Below, one piece after another: positions 9,312 through 16,212 of a stretch of DNA of 64,000 nucleotides. A program made the position numbers and the translations under genes. Numbering within the stretch: position 1 is the stretch's first letter; every line of letters starts with the position of its first letter. The notes under the pieces are model-generated. The model was not told the DNA's origin and did no database searches. It was given only the letters and a program-made list of their open reading frames with translations. This stretch comes from Mesosutterella porci (GTDB taxonomy: Bacteria > Pseudomonadota > Gammaproteobacteria > Burkholderiales > Burkholderiaceae_F), in assembly GCF_022134585.1 (NCBI RefSeq), contig NZ_JAKNCT010000010.1, positions 44,380-108,379 of the forward strand. Reading direction: 5' to 3'.

Positions 9312-10114
9312 TCAGCAAAGGGCATAGTAGCCGGGGCACCAACCCGAGCGAGGCGGCGAACTGCCGGCTGTCGCGAAACGGGAGGCTTCCCCGCCGTGCG
9401 CGAGCAGCGCTCCGGCGCTTTTGACGCCGATGCCCGGGATCGTCATCAAACGTTTCGCATCATCGTTCTCTTTCACGAGCCTGTCATACTTTTGCCCGGC
9501 CTGCCGCTCGCGTTCCAAGGCCCGCAGCCAGCTGTCCCGAAGCTCCAGGATCGCTTCCCGGGTCAAAGGTGACAGCTCATCGGGGTGTTCCTCTATGAAC
9601 ACGGGCAGCTTCCCGGCAATGAAGGCTGCTTTTTTGGGGACTGTGAAGGCCGTATTCGAGCAGCAGGGCGTGGATCCGATTGCCAGGCTCTATGCGGATC
9701 TTCACATAGCCTTGATAAATGCGCTGCTGGACCTGGAGATCCTGCTGGGCCTGTGTTTCCGCGGCCACAAAGGTGATTCCCGGGATATACCAGGCCCAGG
9801 CGATGCAGGCCGCGTCAAGCATGTTGTTCTTCTGATGGCCGCCCCGGATGCGCTTCACGTCGCCCGGGTTCAGAAGCCGGCCGTCGTGCCCCGGCGCCTT
9901 GACCTTGCGGACGAAGCAGTGGCCCCGCCGCGGGCCTCCATCAGCACAACGGCGCGGGGCATGTTGAGAGCATCTCAAGCAGTTTCCTGTGTGGGATGCG
10001 GGGGCGTCTCAGCACCATCTTCCGGTCCTTGTCGCAGCCGACGACATCGCAATGGCTTTTGGCAAGATCAATGCCGATGACAACAGCGGGGTTGCCTGAG
10101 AAGGTAGAATTCAT
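9312..10114 (-). pseudogene. IS110-family transposase, multiply frameshifted and truncated
   Basis: From an ATG at 10114 the text reads VVIGIDLAKSHCDVVGCDKD, the N-terminal DEDD-type domain of IS110 transposases. A frame change near 9960 leads to FVRKVKAPGHDGRLL, AQQDLQVQQRIYQGYVKIR and NRIHALLLEYG. Another leads to LMTIPGIGVKSAGALLAHGG, the helix-hairpin-helix part of the C-terminal domain with its nearby serine region, then a last shift to RQFAASLGLVP, where the gene is cut at about 9335 by the intron sequence. Roughly the last 80-100 residues are missing. At least three frame changes make it inactive. Confidence 0.8.
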
Positions 10115-10141
10115 GGTGGAGCGCTCCTCTTTTTGGGATAA

Positions 10142-10177
10142 CTCAGAAGATAACCCCGGGCGGGGTTATCTTCTGAG
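10142..10177. repeat. Perfect 16-bp inverted repeat in the non-coding end of the IS110 remnant
   Basis: Arms 10142-10157 and 10162-10177 are exact complements around a 4-nt loop (GGGC). It lies 28 nt upstream of the transposase start, in the region where IS110-group elements encode their bridge RNA. A looser dyad follows at about 10220-10263 (GGATGGTC ... GACCATCC). Confidence 0.7.
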
Positions 10178-10432
10178 AAATAAGGGCGCTCCTTTTGTTT
10201 TCTAATGAAGGTTTCATGATGGATGGTCGCTGAATAATGCTCCGCTGCAGGGGCTGACCATCCCATTAAACAGGCCGCGAGGCCTGCCTGCCAGACCGGT
10301 ACGGGCGGTGGTGTGAGAGGACGGCGGGCGAACCGCCCGTCTCCTACTCGATTGTCAAGGCTCAGGGGCTTTGAACAAAAGGATTAAATTCACGGCCGCA
10401 GTGCTGTGTGCATTTTTTGAGGAGCGGTTTTC

Positions 10433-11008
10433 ATGAAGATTCTTATTATTGACAGCGGGCTGGCTTACGGCAGCGCCCAGGGCGGACTCAATCACCTTCT
10501 GGCCGATACGGCTCGGGAGACGCTTGAGGCGCTGGGGCACAAGGTGCAGATCACCCGGCTGCAGGATCCGTACGATCCCGAGAAGGAAAGACAGAAGATC
10601 CTCTGGACCGACGCCGTGATCTACCAGTTCCCGGTCTGGTGGATGGAGCCCCCGGCCGCCCTGAAGAGCTACGAGGACCGGGTGTTCGGCCCCGGCATGA
10701 TCACGGGCGACGGGCGGCATCGCGACAACCCTGAATACAACTACGGCACCGGCGGGCTTCTCACCGAGAAGCGCTACATGATTTCAGCCACATGGAACGC
10801 TCCCCGTACGGCCTTCACGGACCCGAAGGAGTTTTTCGAGGGGCGCGGGATGGATGCCACGTTCTTCGGGCTTCACAAGGCGAGCCAGTTCCTCGGCATG
10901 AAGCCGTTGCCTTCCTTTGCCTGCAACGACGTCATGAAGAACCCGAAGACCGACTCCGACCTCGCACGCTGGAAGGAGCACCTGACCCGCGTGTTCGGAA
11001 AGGCCTGA
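10433..11008 (+). CDS. mdaB: NAD(P)H:quinone oxidoreductase MdaB
   Basis: This 191-aa protein has the flavodoxin-like fold of the MdaB/NQO family: KILIIDSGLA... at the N-terminus, LWTDAVIYQFPVWWM around residues 61-75, YGTGGLL, YMISATWNAPRTAF, FF.G.GMDATFFGLHKASQFLGM and PSFACNDV. These blocks align along the whole length of E. coli MdaB as I know it. It is a cytoplasmic FAD enzyme performing two-electron reduction of quinones with NADPH, protective against redox-cycling compounds. GAGGAG lies 10-15 nt before the ATG. It is a single gene flanked by the intron remnant and a candidate small RNA. Confidence 0.92.
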   Translation: MKILIIDSGLAYGSAQGGLNHLLADTARETLEALGHKVQITRLQDPYDPEKERQKILWTDAVIYQFPVWWMEPPAALKSYEDRVFGPGMITGDGRHRDNPEYNYGTGGLLTEKRYMISATWNAPRTAFTDPKEFFEGRGMDATFFGLHKASQFLGMKPLPSFACNDVMKNPKTDSDLARWKEHLTRVFGKA

Positions 11009-11062
11009 TGATCGGCCGGGGCAAGGGAAAAGTAAAAAATTGTGTACTGGATCGCTCGGGTA

Positions 11063-11090
11063 TTGATTTTTCCTTAAATCCGAGTAAAGT
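11063..11090 (+). promoter_or_regulatory. Sigma-70-like promoter
   Basis: TTGATT at 11063-11068 and TAAAGT at 11085-11090 are 16 nt apart. The next open frame of any quality on this strand is almost 1 kb away, and a terminator lies about 150 nt downstream. Confidence 0.4.
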
Positions 11091-11096
11091 ACTCAA

Positions 11097-11242
11097 GTAT
11101 GGAACGGGGCCCCATGTCTCCTGGGCCTCCTTCTGCGGGAGGAAAGAAAAAGCGGCCGGCGACGGCCCGCCTCTCCTTTCCTCCGGGTCAGTCTCCTAGA
11201 TTTAAGCCTTCGGCTCTCTGCAGAACCGAAGGCTCTTTTTTT
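11097..11242 (+). ncRNA. Candidate small RNA of about 145 nt
   Basis: It is defined only by a promoter-like pair at 11063-11090 and a strong terminator at 11205-11242. Between them is an internal hairpin (CCTCC...GGGAGG near 11129-11145) exposing pyrimidine-rich stretches able to pair with Shine-Dalgarno sequences. It does not match the 6S, 4.5S (no AGGAAGCAGC loop), tmRNA or RNase P signatures. Alternatively it is only the long 3' end of the mdaB transcript. Confidence 0.3.
11205..11242 (+). terminator. Strong Rho-independent terminator
   Basis: A perfect 9-bp stem (11205-11213 with 11226-11234) is followed by C and seven T. Confidence 0.85.
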
Positions 11243-11275
11243 ATGGGGGCGCGAAGCCCCGCCGGGTCTGCTTTT

Positions 11276-11906
11276 TCAGACGGCTTCGTAGGAGACGGAG
11301 AGCTCGCCCTTCCTGAACTTGATCTTCGTCACCCGGATCGTTCCGATCTGGGAGGTGTCCGCGATGTGCGTGCCCCCGCAGGGATAGGCGGGGGCTTTCC
11401 CAGGTGACGGTGCGCCAGCCCCGGCCGTCAACAATGCTCTGCCTGAAGGTCAGCTGCTCTTCGGCCGTCTTTTGCAGGAACGCCTAGATGTCCCGCGCCT
11501 CGGGCAGGGGCGGAGGACTGCCGGCATCCCGGGGCTTGAACACAACGCGGCTCTGGCCGGGAAAGTGGTCGCCCTTCTCCGCCAGCCAGCCCTGCGGCTC
11601 GAGCCAGGCGGAGAAGAGGTGGTCTGCGGAGTGCAGCCTCGAGTGCAGGGTCCGCTCGGCCTCATCGACCCGGGCGCGGACGCAGGAGCCCTCGGCAAGG
11701 GGGCTCGCCGCGGCATGCACGATGCCGCCCGCGCCGTCCTCGAAGACCGCCTCGACCGGCACGCTCGCGGGCGTGCCGCGGTCCGCGGGCTCGTCCCCGC
11801 CCTTCAGGTGGAAGGGCGTGCGGTTGAGCACGACCGCAAAGAGTCCTCCCTCAAGGGGGAAAGCAGGAGAGGACGCGGCAGTCAGCCTTAAGGCAGTCTG
11901 GCGCAT
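11276..11906 (-). pseudogene. AlaX-type alanyl-tRNA editing protein, broken
   Basis: The N-terminal part resembles the editing domain of alanyl-tRNA synthetase: FPLEGGLFAVVLNRTPFHLKGGDEPAD, then AERTLHSRLHSADHL in the place of the HxxxH zinc site (here the residues are RLHSADHL). The reading meets TAG at 11484-11486 (ARDI-stop-AFLQKTAEEQ), continues in the same frame, and then needs a shift between about 11390 and 11450 to reach AYPCGGTHIADTSQIGTIRV, the diagnostic CGGTH zinc motif, ending at 11276. Free-standing AlaX proteins hydrolyse Ser- or Gly-tRNA(Ala). With two lesions this copy is dead unless both are sequencing errors. Confidence 0.8.
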
Positions 11907-12066
11907 AGTAAAGCCTTTCGGTGGGCATGGGTGCGGTCCTTCAGTGAGTAAAAAAAATCAGAAGCAGCAGGTCATTTTAAAAGGGCGCCGGTGAAGCGGC
12001 TTGCGGGCCGGGGAGCAGGCCGATAAACTCAAAACTTTCAGGACTTTTTGCTTGAAGGGGGCGCTT

Positions 12067-13173
12067 GTGACCAATCGGGGCCGGCTGCTGCCGTCGGACG
12101 CTCTGAGCTGCTTTTTCTTCTTTACGGCTGCGGGCGGGTACTATTCGCTGCTCACCTCGCGCATGCCCGCCATCAAGGCGGGGGCGGGGGTCGGGGACGC
12201 GGAGGTGGGGCTGGCACTGCTCTGCCTCGGGGCGGCCTCGATCACCGGGCTGCTGTTCTGCGGGCGGCTCATCCGGCGCTTCACCTCGGCGCGTCTCCTG
12301 CGGGTCTCCTCGCTCGCGCTGTTCCTGCTGCTGCCGCTGGCGGGGCTCGCCTCCGGGAAGCTCGCGCTTTTCGCGGTCTTCGACGTCTGCATGAACACGC
12401 AGGCGATCCTGCTCGAGGCGCACAGCCGCATCCGCCTCATGGGGCGGATGCAGGCGGGCTATAGCCTCGGGTGCATCCTGGGGGCGGCGCTGGGCGCGGC
12501 CTTTGCCTGGGCGGGCGCCGGGGCCTTCGCGAACTTCCTCTTTTTCTCGCTCGTCTGCCTCGCCTGCCGGGCCGTGGCCGGCCGGCACCTGCAGGAAGAT
12601 CTCCAGCGAAAGGACTCCGCGCGGCGCTCCCGCCTGCCGCTTTTCGTCTATTTCTGCGGCTTCATGGAGATCTGCGCCTTTTCGAGCGAGGGCGTGGTGG
12701 GCGACTGGGGAAGCATCTTCCTGCATTCCGTGAAGGGGGCGCCGGAGTCGACCGCGGCGCTCAGCTTCGGGGCCGCGGCCGCGGCGATGGCGCTCGTGCG
12801 GCTCTTCACCGACGGCCTGCGCGTGAAGCTGGGCGATGCGCCGCTGCTTGCCGCGGGCGGGCTGCTCGTCGCAGCGGGCTTTGTGGTCGCGATTGCTGCG
12901 GACAGCCCCGTGGTCTGCCTGGCCGGATTCTTCCTTGCCGGCGCGGGCGTGGCTCCGGCCGTCCCGATCGTGATGAGCCGCGCGGGCAGCTGCCCGGGCG
13001 TCGACCCGGGGGCGGCCTGCTCGGCGGTCTCGACGATCGGCTACGGGACGTTGCTGTTCCTGCCGCCGCTGCTGGGCTCGGTGTCCGATTCGATCGGGAT
13101 GGGAAAGGCGTTTCTTATTCCGATCGCCTTCGCGCTGCTGCTGACGGCCGGCAGCCTCGTCTTCAGGAAGTGA
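12067..13173 (+). CDS. Major facilitator superfamily transporter
   Basis: The protein is about 368 aa and very hydrophobic, with 11-12 predicted membrane segments and an MFS-like loop between segments 2 and 3 (GRLIRRFTSARLLR). Inner-membrane secondary carrier, substrate unknown; the small-residue-rich helices and the overall layout recall fucose-permease/YbjJ-like MFS proteins. I chose the GTG at 12067 because AAGGGGG lies 5 nt upstream and the first helix starts soon after; the frame is open upstream to 12001 but without a better start. Immediately after its stop lies a TorD-family stump. Confidence 0.75.
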   Translation: MTNRGRLLPSDALSCFFFFTAAGGYYSLLTSRMPAIKAGAGVGDAEVGLALLCLGAASITGLLFCGRLIRRFTSARLLRVSSLALFLLLPLAGLASGKLALFAVFDVCMNTQAILLEAHSRIRLMGRMQAGYSLGCILGAALGAAFAWAGAGAFANFLFFSLVCLACRAVAGRHLQEDLQRKDSARRSRLPLFVYFCGFMEICAFSSEGVVGDWGSIFLHSVKGAPESTAALSFGAAAAAMALVRLFTDGLRVKLGDAPLLAAGGLLVAAGFVVAIAADSPVVCLAGFFLAGAGVAPAVPIVMSRAGSCPGVDPGAACSAVSTIGYGTLLFLPPLLGSVSDSIGMGKAFLIPIAFALLLTAGSLVFRK

Positions 13174-13175
13174 GC

Positions 13176-13352
13176 GCGGCCGCGGAAAAGGCCTCCGGCA
13201 AGCAGAAGAAGTTTCTCGCCGAGCACCTCGCGCCCTGGGTGGGAGCCTTCTGCGCGGACGTGAGGAAAGGCCCGGGGTTCTACAAGACGGTCTCTTATAT
13301 AACCGAGGGTTTCCTGCAGATCGAAGAAGATCTGCCGGGGTTGCGAGCCTGA
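13176..13352 (+). pseudogene. C-terminal stump of a TorD/DmsD-family chaperone
   Basis: Directly after the MFS stop codon, in another frame, about 55 residues read KFLAEHLAPWVGAFCADV, then GFYKTVSYITEGFLQIEED. The order FL.EHL.PW...FC then FY then F..E is the conserved C-terminal end of TorD-family chaperones, which guard Tat-exported molybdoenzymes before export. No start codon or N-terminal two thirds exist, so this is a remnant; the MFS gene or a deletion has removed the rest. Confidence 0.65.
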
Positions 13353-13415
13353 AAGGGGGGCGCCCGAAGGCGGCGCTTTCCCAGGCCGCTCCCGCTGCCC
13401 CGCCCGGAAGACGAG

Positions 13416-13449
13416 AAGCGCCCGGACTTTTAGGTGCAGCCGGGCGCTT
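13416..13449. terminator. Hairpin between convergent genes
   Basis: A perfect 10-bp stem (13416-13425 with 13440-13449). Only weak T-tracts flank it, on the plus side TTTAGGTTCTCTTTTTG. It sits between the TorD stump and the convergent CooC-like gene. Confidence 0.4.
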
Positions 13450-13483
13450 TAGGTTCTCTTTTTGTTAAGCTTTCAAAGCTTTT

Positions 13484-14275
13484 TCAGCGCTCGCTTGCGT
13501 TGACCGCGGCGATCGTTGCGCGCACGGCCCTGAGGGCGGCGTTCCCCTCAGGCAGCTTCATGAGCGACTCGCCCCTGCGGTCGAACTGCTCCACCTCGCT
13601 GTCAAAGGGGATGAAGCCGTAAACCGGGAGGTTGAAGACTTTCTTCAGGTCCTTGTTCGAGCTCTCGTCGCCGGGGATGCGGTTGAGCACTACGCCCATA
13701 CGCTCGCAGGCCGGGACGTAGCCGTCGGCGACGAGCTTCTCGATCGTCTTTACGGTCTGCTGGCCGCGGAAGGACGAGTCGGTGACGAGCAGCAGCGTGT
13801 TCACGTGATCGGTCACCTGGCGGTTGATCTGCTCGATGCCCGCTTCGCCGTCGATGAGGATCGTGTCGAACTGGTTCACGAGCTGCGCGAGCGAGTCGTG
13901 CAACAGGTCGTTCACCGAGCAGAAGCACCCCTTCGCGTTCATGTGGCCCATGGCGAGGTAGGAAAAGCCCTCCGCCTCCTGCAGCGCATTGAGGATCAGG
14001 TAGTCGAGCTGCTCGGCCACCTCGGCCTTTTCGCCCGCCGTTCCCTTCTCGGCCGCCTCGAGAATCTTCTCCCTCACCGCGCCGATCGAGCGGCTCGTAT
14101 CCACGCCCAGCGCGTAGAGCAGCCCCATCGCAGGGTCGGCGTCGACAACAAGGAGACGGCCGGTCTCGGGGTCGTCCCTGAGCACCCGTGTGAGCATCGT
14201 GGTGAAGGCGGTCTTTCCGACGCCGCCTTTGCCGCAGACCGCAACGATTTTGCCCTGGATGTGTTTTTCAGCCAT
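13484..14275 (-). CDS. CooC-like MinD/ParA-family ATPase (metal-cluster maturation)
   Basis: This 263-aa protein has the deviant Walker A motif KGGVGKT (residues 16-22), LLVVDADPAMGL, and a C-x-C pair in GCFCSVNDLL (Cys117, Cys119). That CxC is the hallmark of CooC, the ATPase that helps load nickel into the C-cluster of carbon monoxide dehydrogenase, where the pair binds metal at the dimer interface. No CO dehydrogenase lies in the window. Instead the gene is the last of a minus-strand group with a Cys-motif protein, a dehydratase activator and two dehydratase subunits, so I infer a role in maturation of an Fe-S centre in that system. The start has GGAA and GAAAAG upstream, a modest ribosome site. 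Confidence 0.8.
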   Translation of the reverse strand: MAEKHIQGKIVAVCGKGGVGKTAFTTMLTRVLRDDPETGRLLVVDADPAMGLLYALGVDTSRSIGAVREKILEAAEKGTAGEKAEVAEQLDYLILNALQEAEGFSYLAMGHMNAKGCFCSVNDLLHDSLAQLVNQFDTILIDGEAGIEQINRQVTDHVNTLLLVTDSSFRGQQTVKTIEKLVADGYVPACERMGVVLNRIPGDESSNKDLKKVFNLPVYGFIPFDSEVEQFDRRGESLMKLPEGNAALRAVRATIAAVNASER

Positions 14276-14365
14276 TTTTCCGTTCCTTTTCCCTGGCCTG
14301 CCCGTGAGTTCGACGTTCTTTCAGGCAAGGGCCGCGGGTCATGAAAATATGTTTTAGGGCGCCCC

Positions 14366-15112
14366 TCAGAGGGTTGCCCGGGACGCGCCTTCGCGCCGGT
14401 GCCGCAGCTTGACCTTTGCCTCCATCTGCCGGATGGAGGAGCAGGTCTTCTTGTCGGCGCAGGAGCCGCAGTGTCCGGCGAGCTGGCAGGATTTGTAATC
14501 AAAGCCCCGGTCTTTCCAGACCCCGGCCTTGATCGAGGTGATGAGCTCCGAGGCGGCCTCGGCCGCGGCTTCTAGCCGCCGCACCAGGGCCTCGTTGCCC
14601 GTGACCCAGACGAGGTCGACCGCCTGCACCTGCGGGAAGGCCTCGTGGATGCGGCTGAGAAAGGTCGCGGAGACCGCCTCGAGCCCTTTTTCGGCCGCCT
14701 GAGGGGACACCCGCGCCATGAGCCGGTCTTTTGCGGTCTTCACCATGAAGCCCGGCTGGTCGAGGAGCCTCTGGTGGCGCTGCACGAACTGGTAGAAGAC
14801 CTCCGAGGTGACCTCCGGGCCGCGCAGGACCGCGGCCTGGGCGAAGGCGACGGGCTCGCGCGGCAGCTGCGTGAGAGCGGGCCCGATGAGACGCACCCGG
14901 TCGCCGCCGGGCAGCGCCTCGTTCGAGTAAAGGAGGTAGCGCGTCCCCGGGACGCTGTCCGAGCCCAGGTTCGCCCGCGCCTCGCCTTCGAGAATGAGGC
15001 CCGCGCGGCCGTTTTTAGCCGCGGGCTCGATGCCGGCGACCGACAGGCTTTTCGTCTCAAGACCTTCGAGCGCCTTCTGCAGCTCTTCCACTTCTTTTTC
15101 AAGCGTGCTCAT
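14366..15112 (-). CDS. Uncharacterised Cys-motif protein of the dehydratase cluster
   Basis: I do not recognise this 248-aa protein with confidence. Residues 1-18 look like a short coiled coil (LEKEVEELQKALEGLE). A middle alpha/beta part includes FAQAAVLRGPEVTSEVFYQFVQRHQRLLDQPGF. Near the C-terminus four cysteines form C-x5-C-x2-C-x5-C (CQLAGHCGSCADKKTC), a likely Fe-S or zinc site. There is no signal peptide, so it is cytoplasmic. The gene lies 25 nt after the activator gene and 90 nt before the CooC-like gene. A distant link to CO dehydrogenase/acetyl-CoA synthase beta-subunit-like proteins is possible given the CooC neighbour, but I cannot show it. Confidence 0.55.
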   Translation of the reverse strand: MSTLEKEVEELQKALEGLETKSLSVAGIEPAAKNGRAGLILEGEARANLGSDSVPGTRYLLYSNEALPGGDRVRLIGPALTQLPREPVAFAQAAVLRGPEVTSEVFYQFVQRHQRLLDQPGFMVKTAKDRLMARVSPQAAEKGLEAVSATFLSRIHEAFPQVQAVDLVWVTGNEALVRRLEAAAEAASELITSIKAGVWKDRGFDYKSCQLAGHCGSCADKKTCSSIRQMEAKVKLRHRREGASRATL

Positions 15113-15137
15113 CGATTTTTCCGCCTCTGCCTTTTCC

Positions 15138-15929
15138 TTAGGCCGCCTTCGAGTGCTCGAGGGCGAAGATCGCCGCGCCGAACGCGCCCATGATCTGGGG
15201 GTTCTGCGACAGCGCCGCGAGCTTCACCCCGAGGTGGCGCTCCAGGGCCTGGGCGAGCGCCTTGTTCTGGGCGCAGCCCCCGGTGAGGGCGAGGTCCTCC
15301 TCGAGCCCCACCTTGTAGACCATGCCCTTGATGCGCCGCGCGATCGACTCCGTCACGCCCGCGCAGATGTCGGGCAGGGGCATGTTCTGGTTCACGAGCG
15401 AGATCACCTCGGACTCGGCGAAGACCGAGCACTGCTTGGAGATCGGGCTCGGGTTTGAGGACTTGAGGGCGTTTTCCGAGAGCTCGGTGAGCGTGATGCC
15501 GAGCACCCGCGCGATCACCTCGAAGAAGCGTCCGGTGCCGGCCGAGCACCGATCGTTCATCTGGAAGTCCATCACGCGCCCGCGGCTGTTCACCGAGATC
15601 ACCTTGCAGTCCTGGCCGCCGATGTCGACGATCGTGCGCACCGTGGGCGCGATCTCGTGGGCGCCGAGCGCGTGGCAGGATATCTCCGAGATTTCCTCGT
15701 TCTTCTGCTGGAAGTTGTTGCGGCCGTAGCCGGTCGCGGTGAGGTAGGCGATCGGCGTGTCCGGCTCCAGCCCCGCCTTGAGGAAAGCTTCCGTGCGGGC
15801 CCGGGCGGCGGTCTTCTCCGGGCCTCCCAGGGACGGGACGATGGACCAGCCGAGGATTTTCTTCGTTTCATCAATCAGTACGACCTTGCCCGTGGTGCTG
15901 CCGAGATCAAGGCCTGCGTATAGACTCAT
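15138..15929 (-). CDS. 2-hydroxyacyl-CoA dehydratase activator ATPase (HgdC/BcrAD-like)
   Basis: This 263-aa protein has the ASKHA nucleotide-binding signatures GLDLGSTTGK (6-15), DIGGQD (102-107) and LTGGCAQN (215-222). Two cysteines in the family's conserved places, Cys128 (NDRCSAGTGRF) and Cys167 (KQCSVFAESE), would hold the single 4Fe-4S cluster at the dimer interface. It uses ATP hydrolysis to fire a low-potential electron into the dehydratase component and so start a ketyl-radical reaction; cytoplasmic and oxygen sensitive. It is of the short, single-domain HgdC type. The two dehydratase subunits are upstream on the same strand, separated by a terminator-bearing gap of 283 nt, so it likely has its own promoter too. 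Confidence 0.92.
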   Translation of the reverse strand: MSLYAGLDLGSTTGKVVLIDETKKILGWSIVPSLGGPEKTAARARTEAFLKAGLEPDTPIAYLTATGYGRNNFQQKNEEISEISCHALGAHEIAPTVRTIVDIGGQDCKVISVNSRGRVMDFQMNDRCSAGTGRFFEVIARVLGITLTELSENALKSSNPSPISKQCSVFAESEVISLVNQNMPLPDICAGVTESIARRIKGMVYKVGLEEDLALTGGCAQNKALAQALERHLGVKLAALSQNPQIMGAFGAAIFALEHSKAA

Positions 15930-16117
15930 TTTGCCCTCCTGTGTTCCGGGCCGGAAGCGCTTCCCTTTTTGGGGGGAGGGGAGCCGTGCTCCTGGCTAAT
16001 TATCTGTGTCTATGAATAGGGTACCCGACCGGGGAATCCGGAACCGTTGCCCAAATGACACTTCCCTTCCTGTCCCTGAAGGAGAGGAGGACGGCGGGTC
16101 CCCGCAGTCCCTCCGGA

Positions 16118-16161
16118 CAAAACAATCCCGCCGCCTCTGTCTGGGCTGAGCCGCGGCGGGA
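16118..16161 (-). terminator. Terminator after the dehydratase subunit genes
   Basis: On the minus strand a perfect 9-bp GC stem (16126-16134 with 16153-16161) is followed by TTGTTTTG. A second, perfect 12-bp hairpin without T-tract lies at 16174-16203, right after the stop at 16213. Confidence 0.65.
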
Positions 16162-16212
16162 TCCGAGCTTCCATCCCCTCAGGGCTCGCGGGCCCTGAGG
16201 GGAAGAGGCGCT

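Larger units (their letters stand above)
8988..10353 (+). mobile_element. Group II intron shell with its coding core replaced
   Basis: The sequence from 8988 starts GTGCG, the group II 5' consensus, and continues with the domain I-like text characteristic of bacterial group II introns (GGGTGAAAGTCCCGAGTG at about 9014-9031, and AGAAGTCAGCAAAGGGCATAG at about 9309-9328, which normally lies just before the reverse transcriptase gene). At about 10295-10353 a domain V/VI-like tail appears, ending CTACTCGAT. No reverse transcriptase/maturase is present: the space between, about 9340-10290, is a decayed IS110-family element read on the other strand. The intron sits directly behind the porin terminator, a common site for some bacterial group II classes. 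The class is not assigned. Confidence 0.6.

Noticed and set aside
9213..9572. 119-codon frame in the intron as a possible maturase
   Set aside because: No reverse transcriptase motif (YADD, LVDP); it lies over intron RNA and antisense IS110 sequence.
12471..13352. 293-codon frame over the MFS gene
   Set aside because: Only its last 55 codons, beyond the MFS stop, look like protein (TorD-like); the rest is a shadow of the MFS gene.
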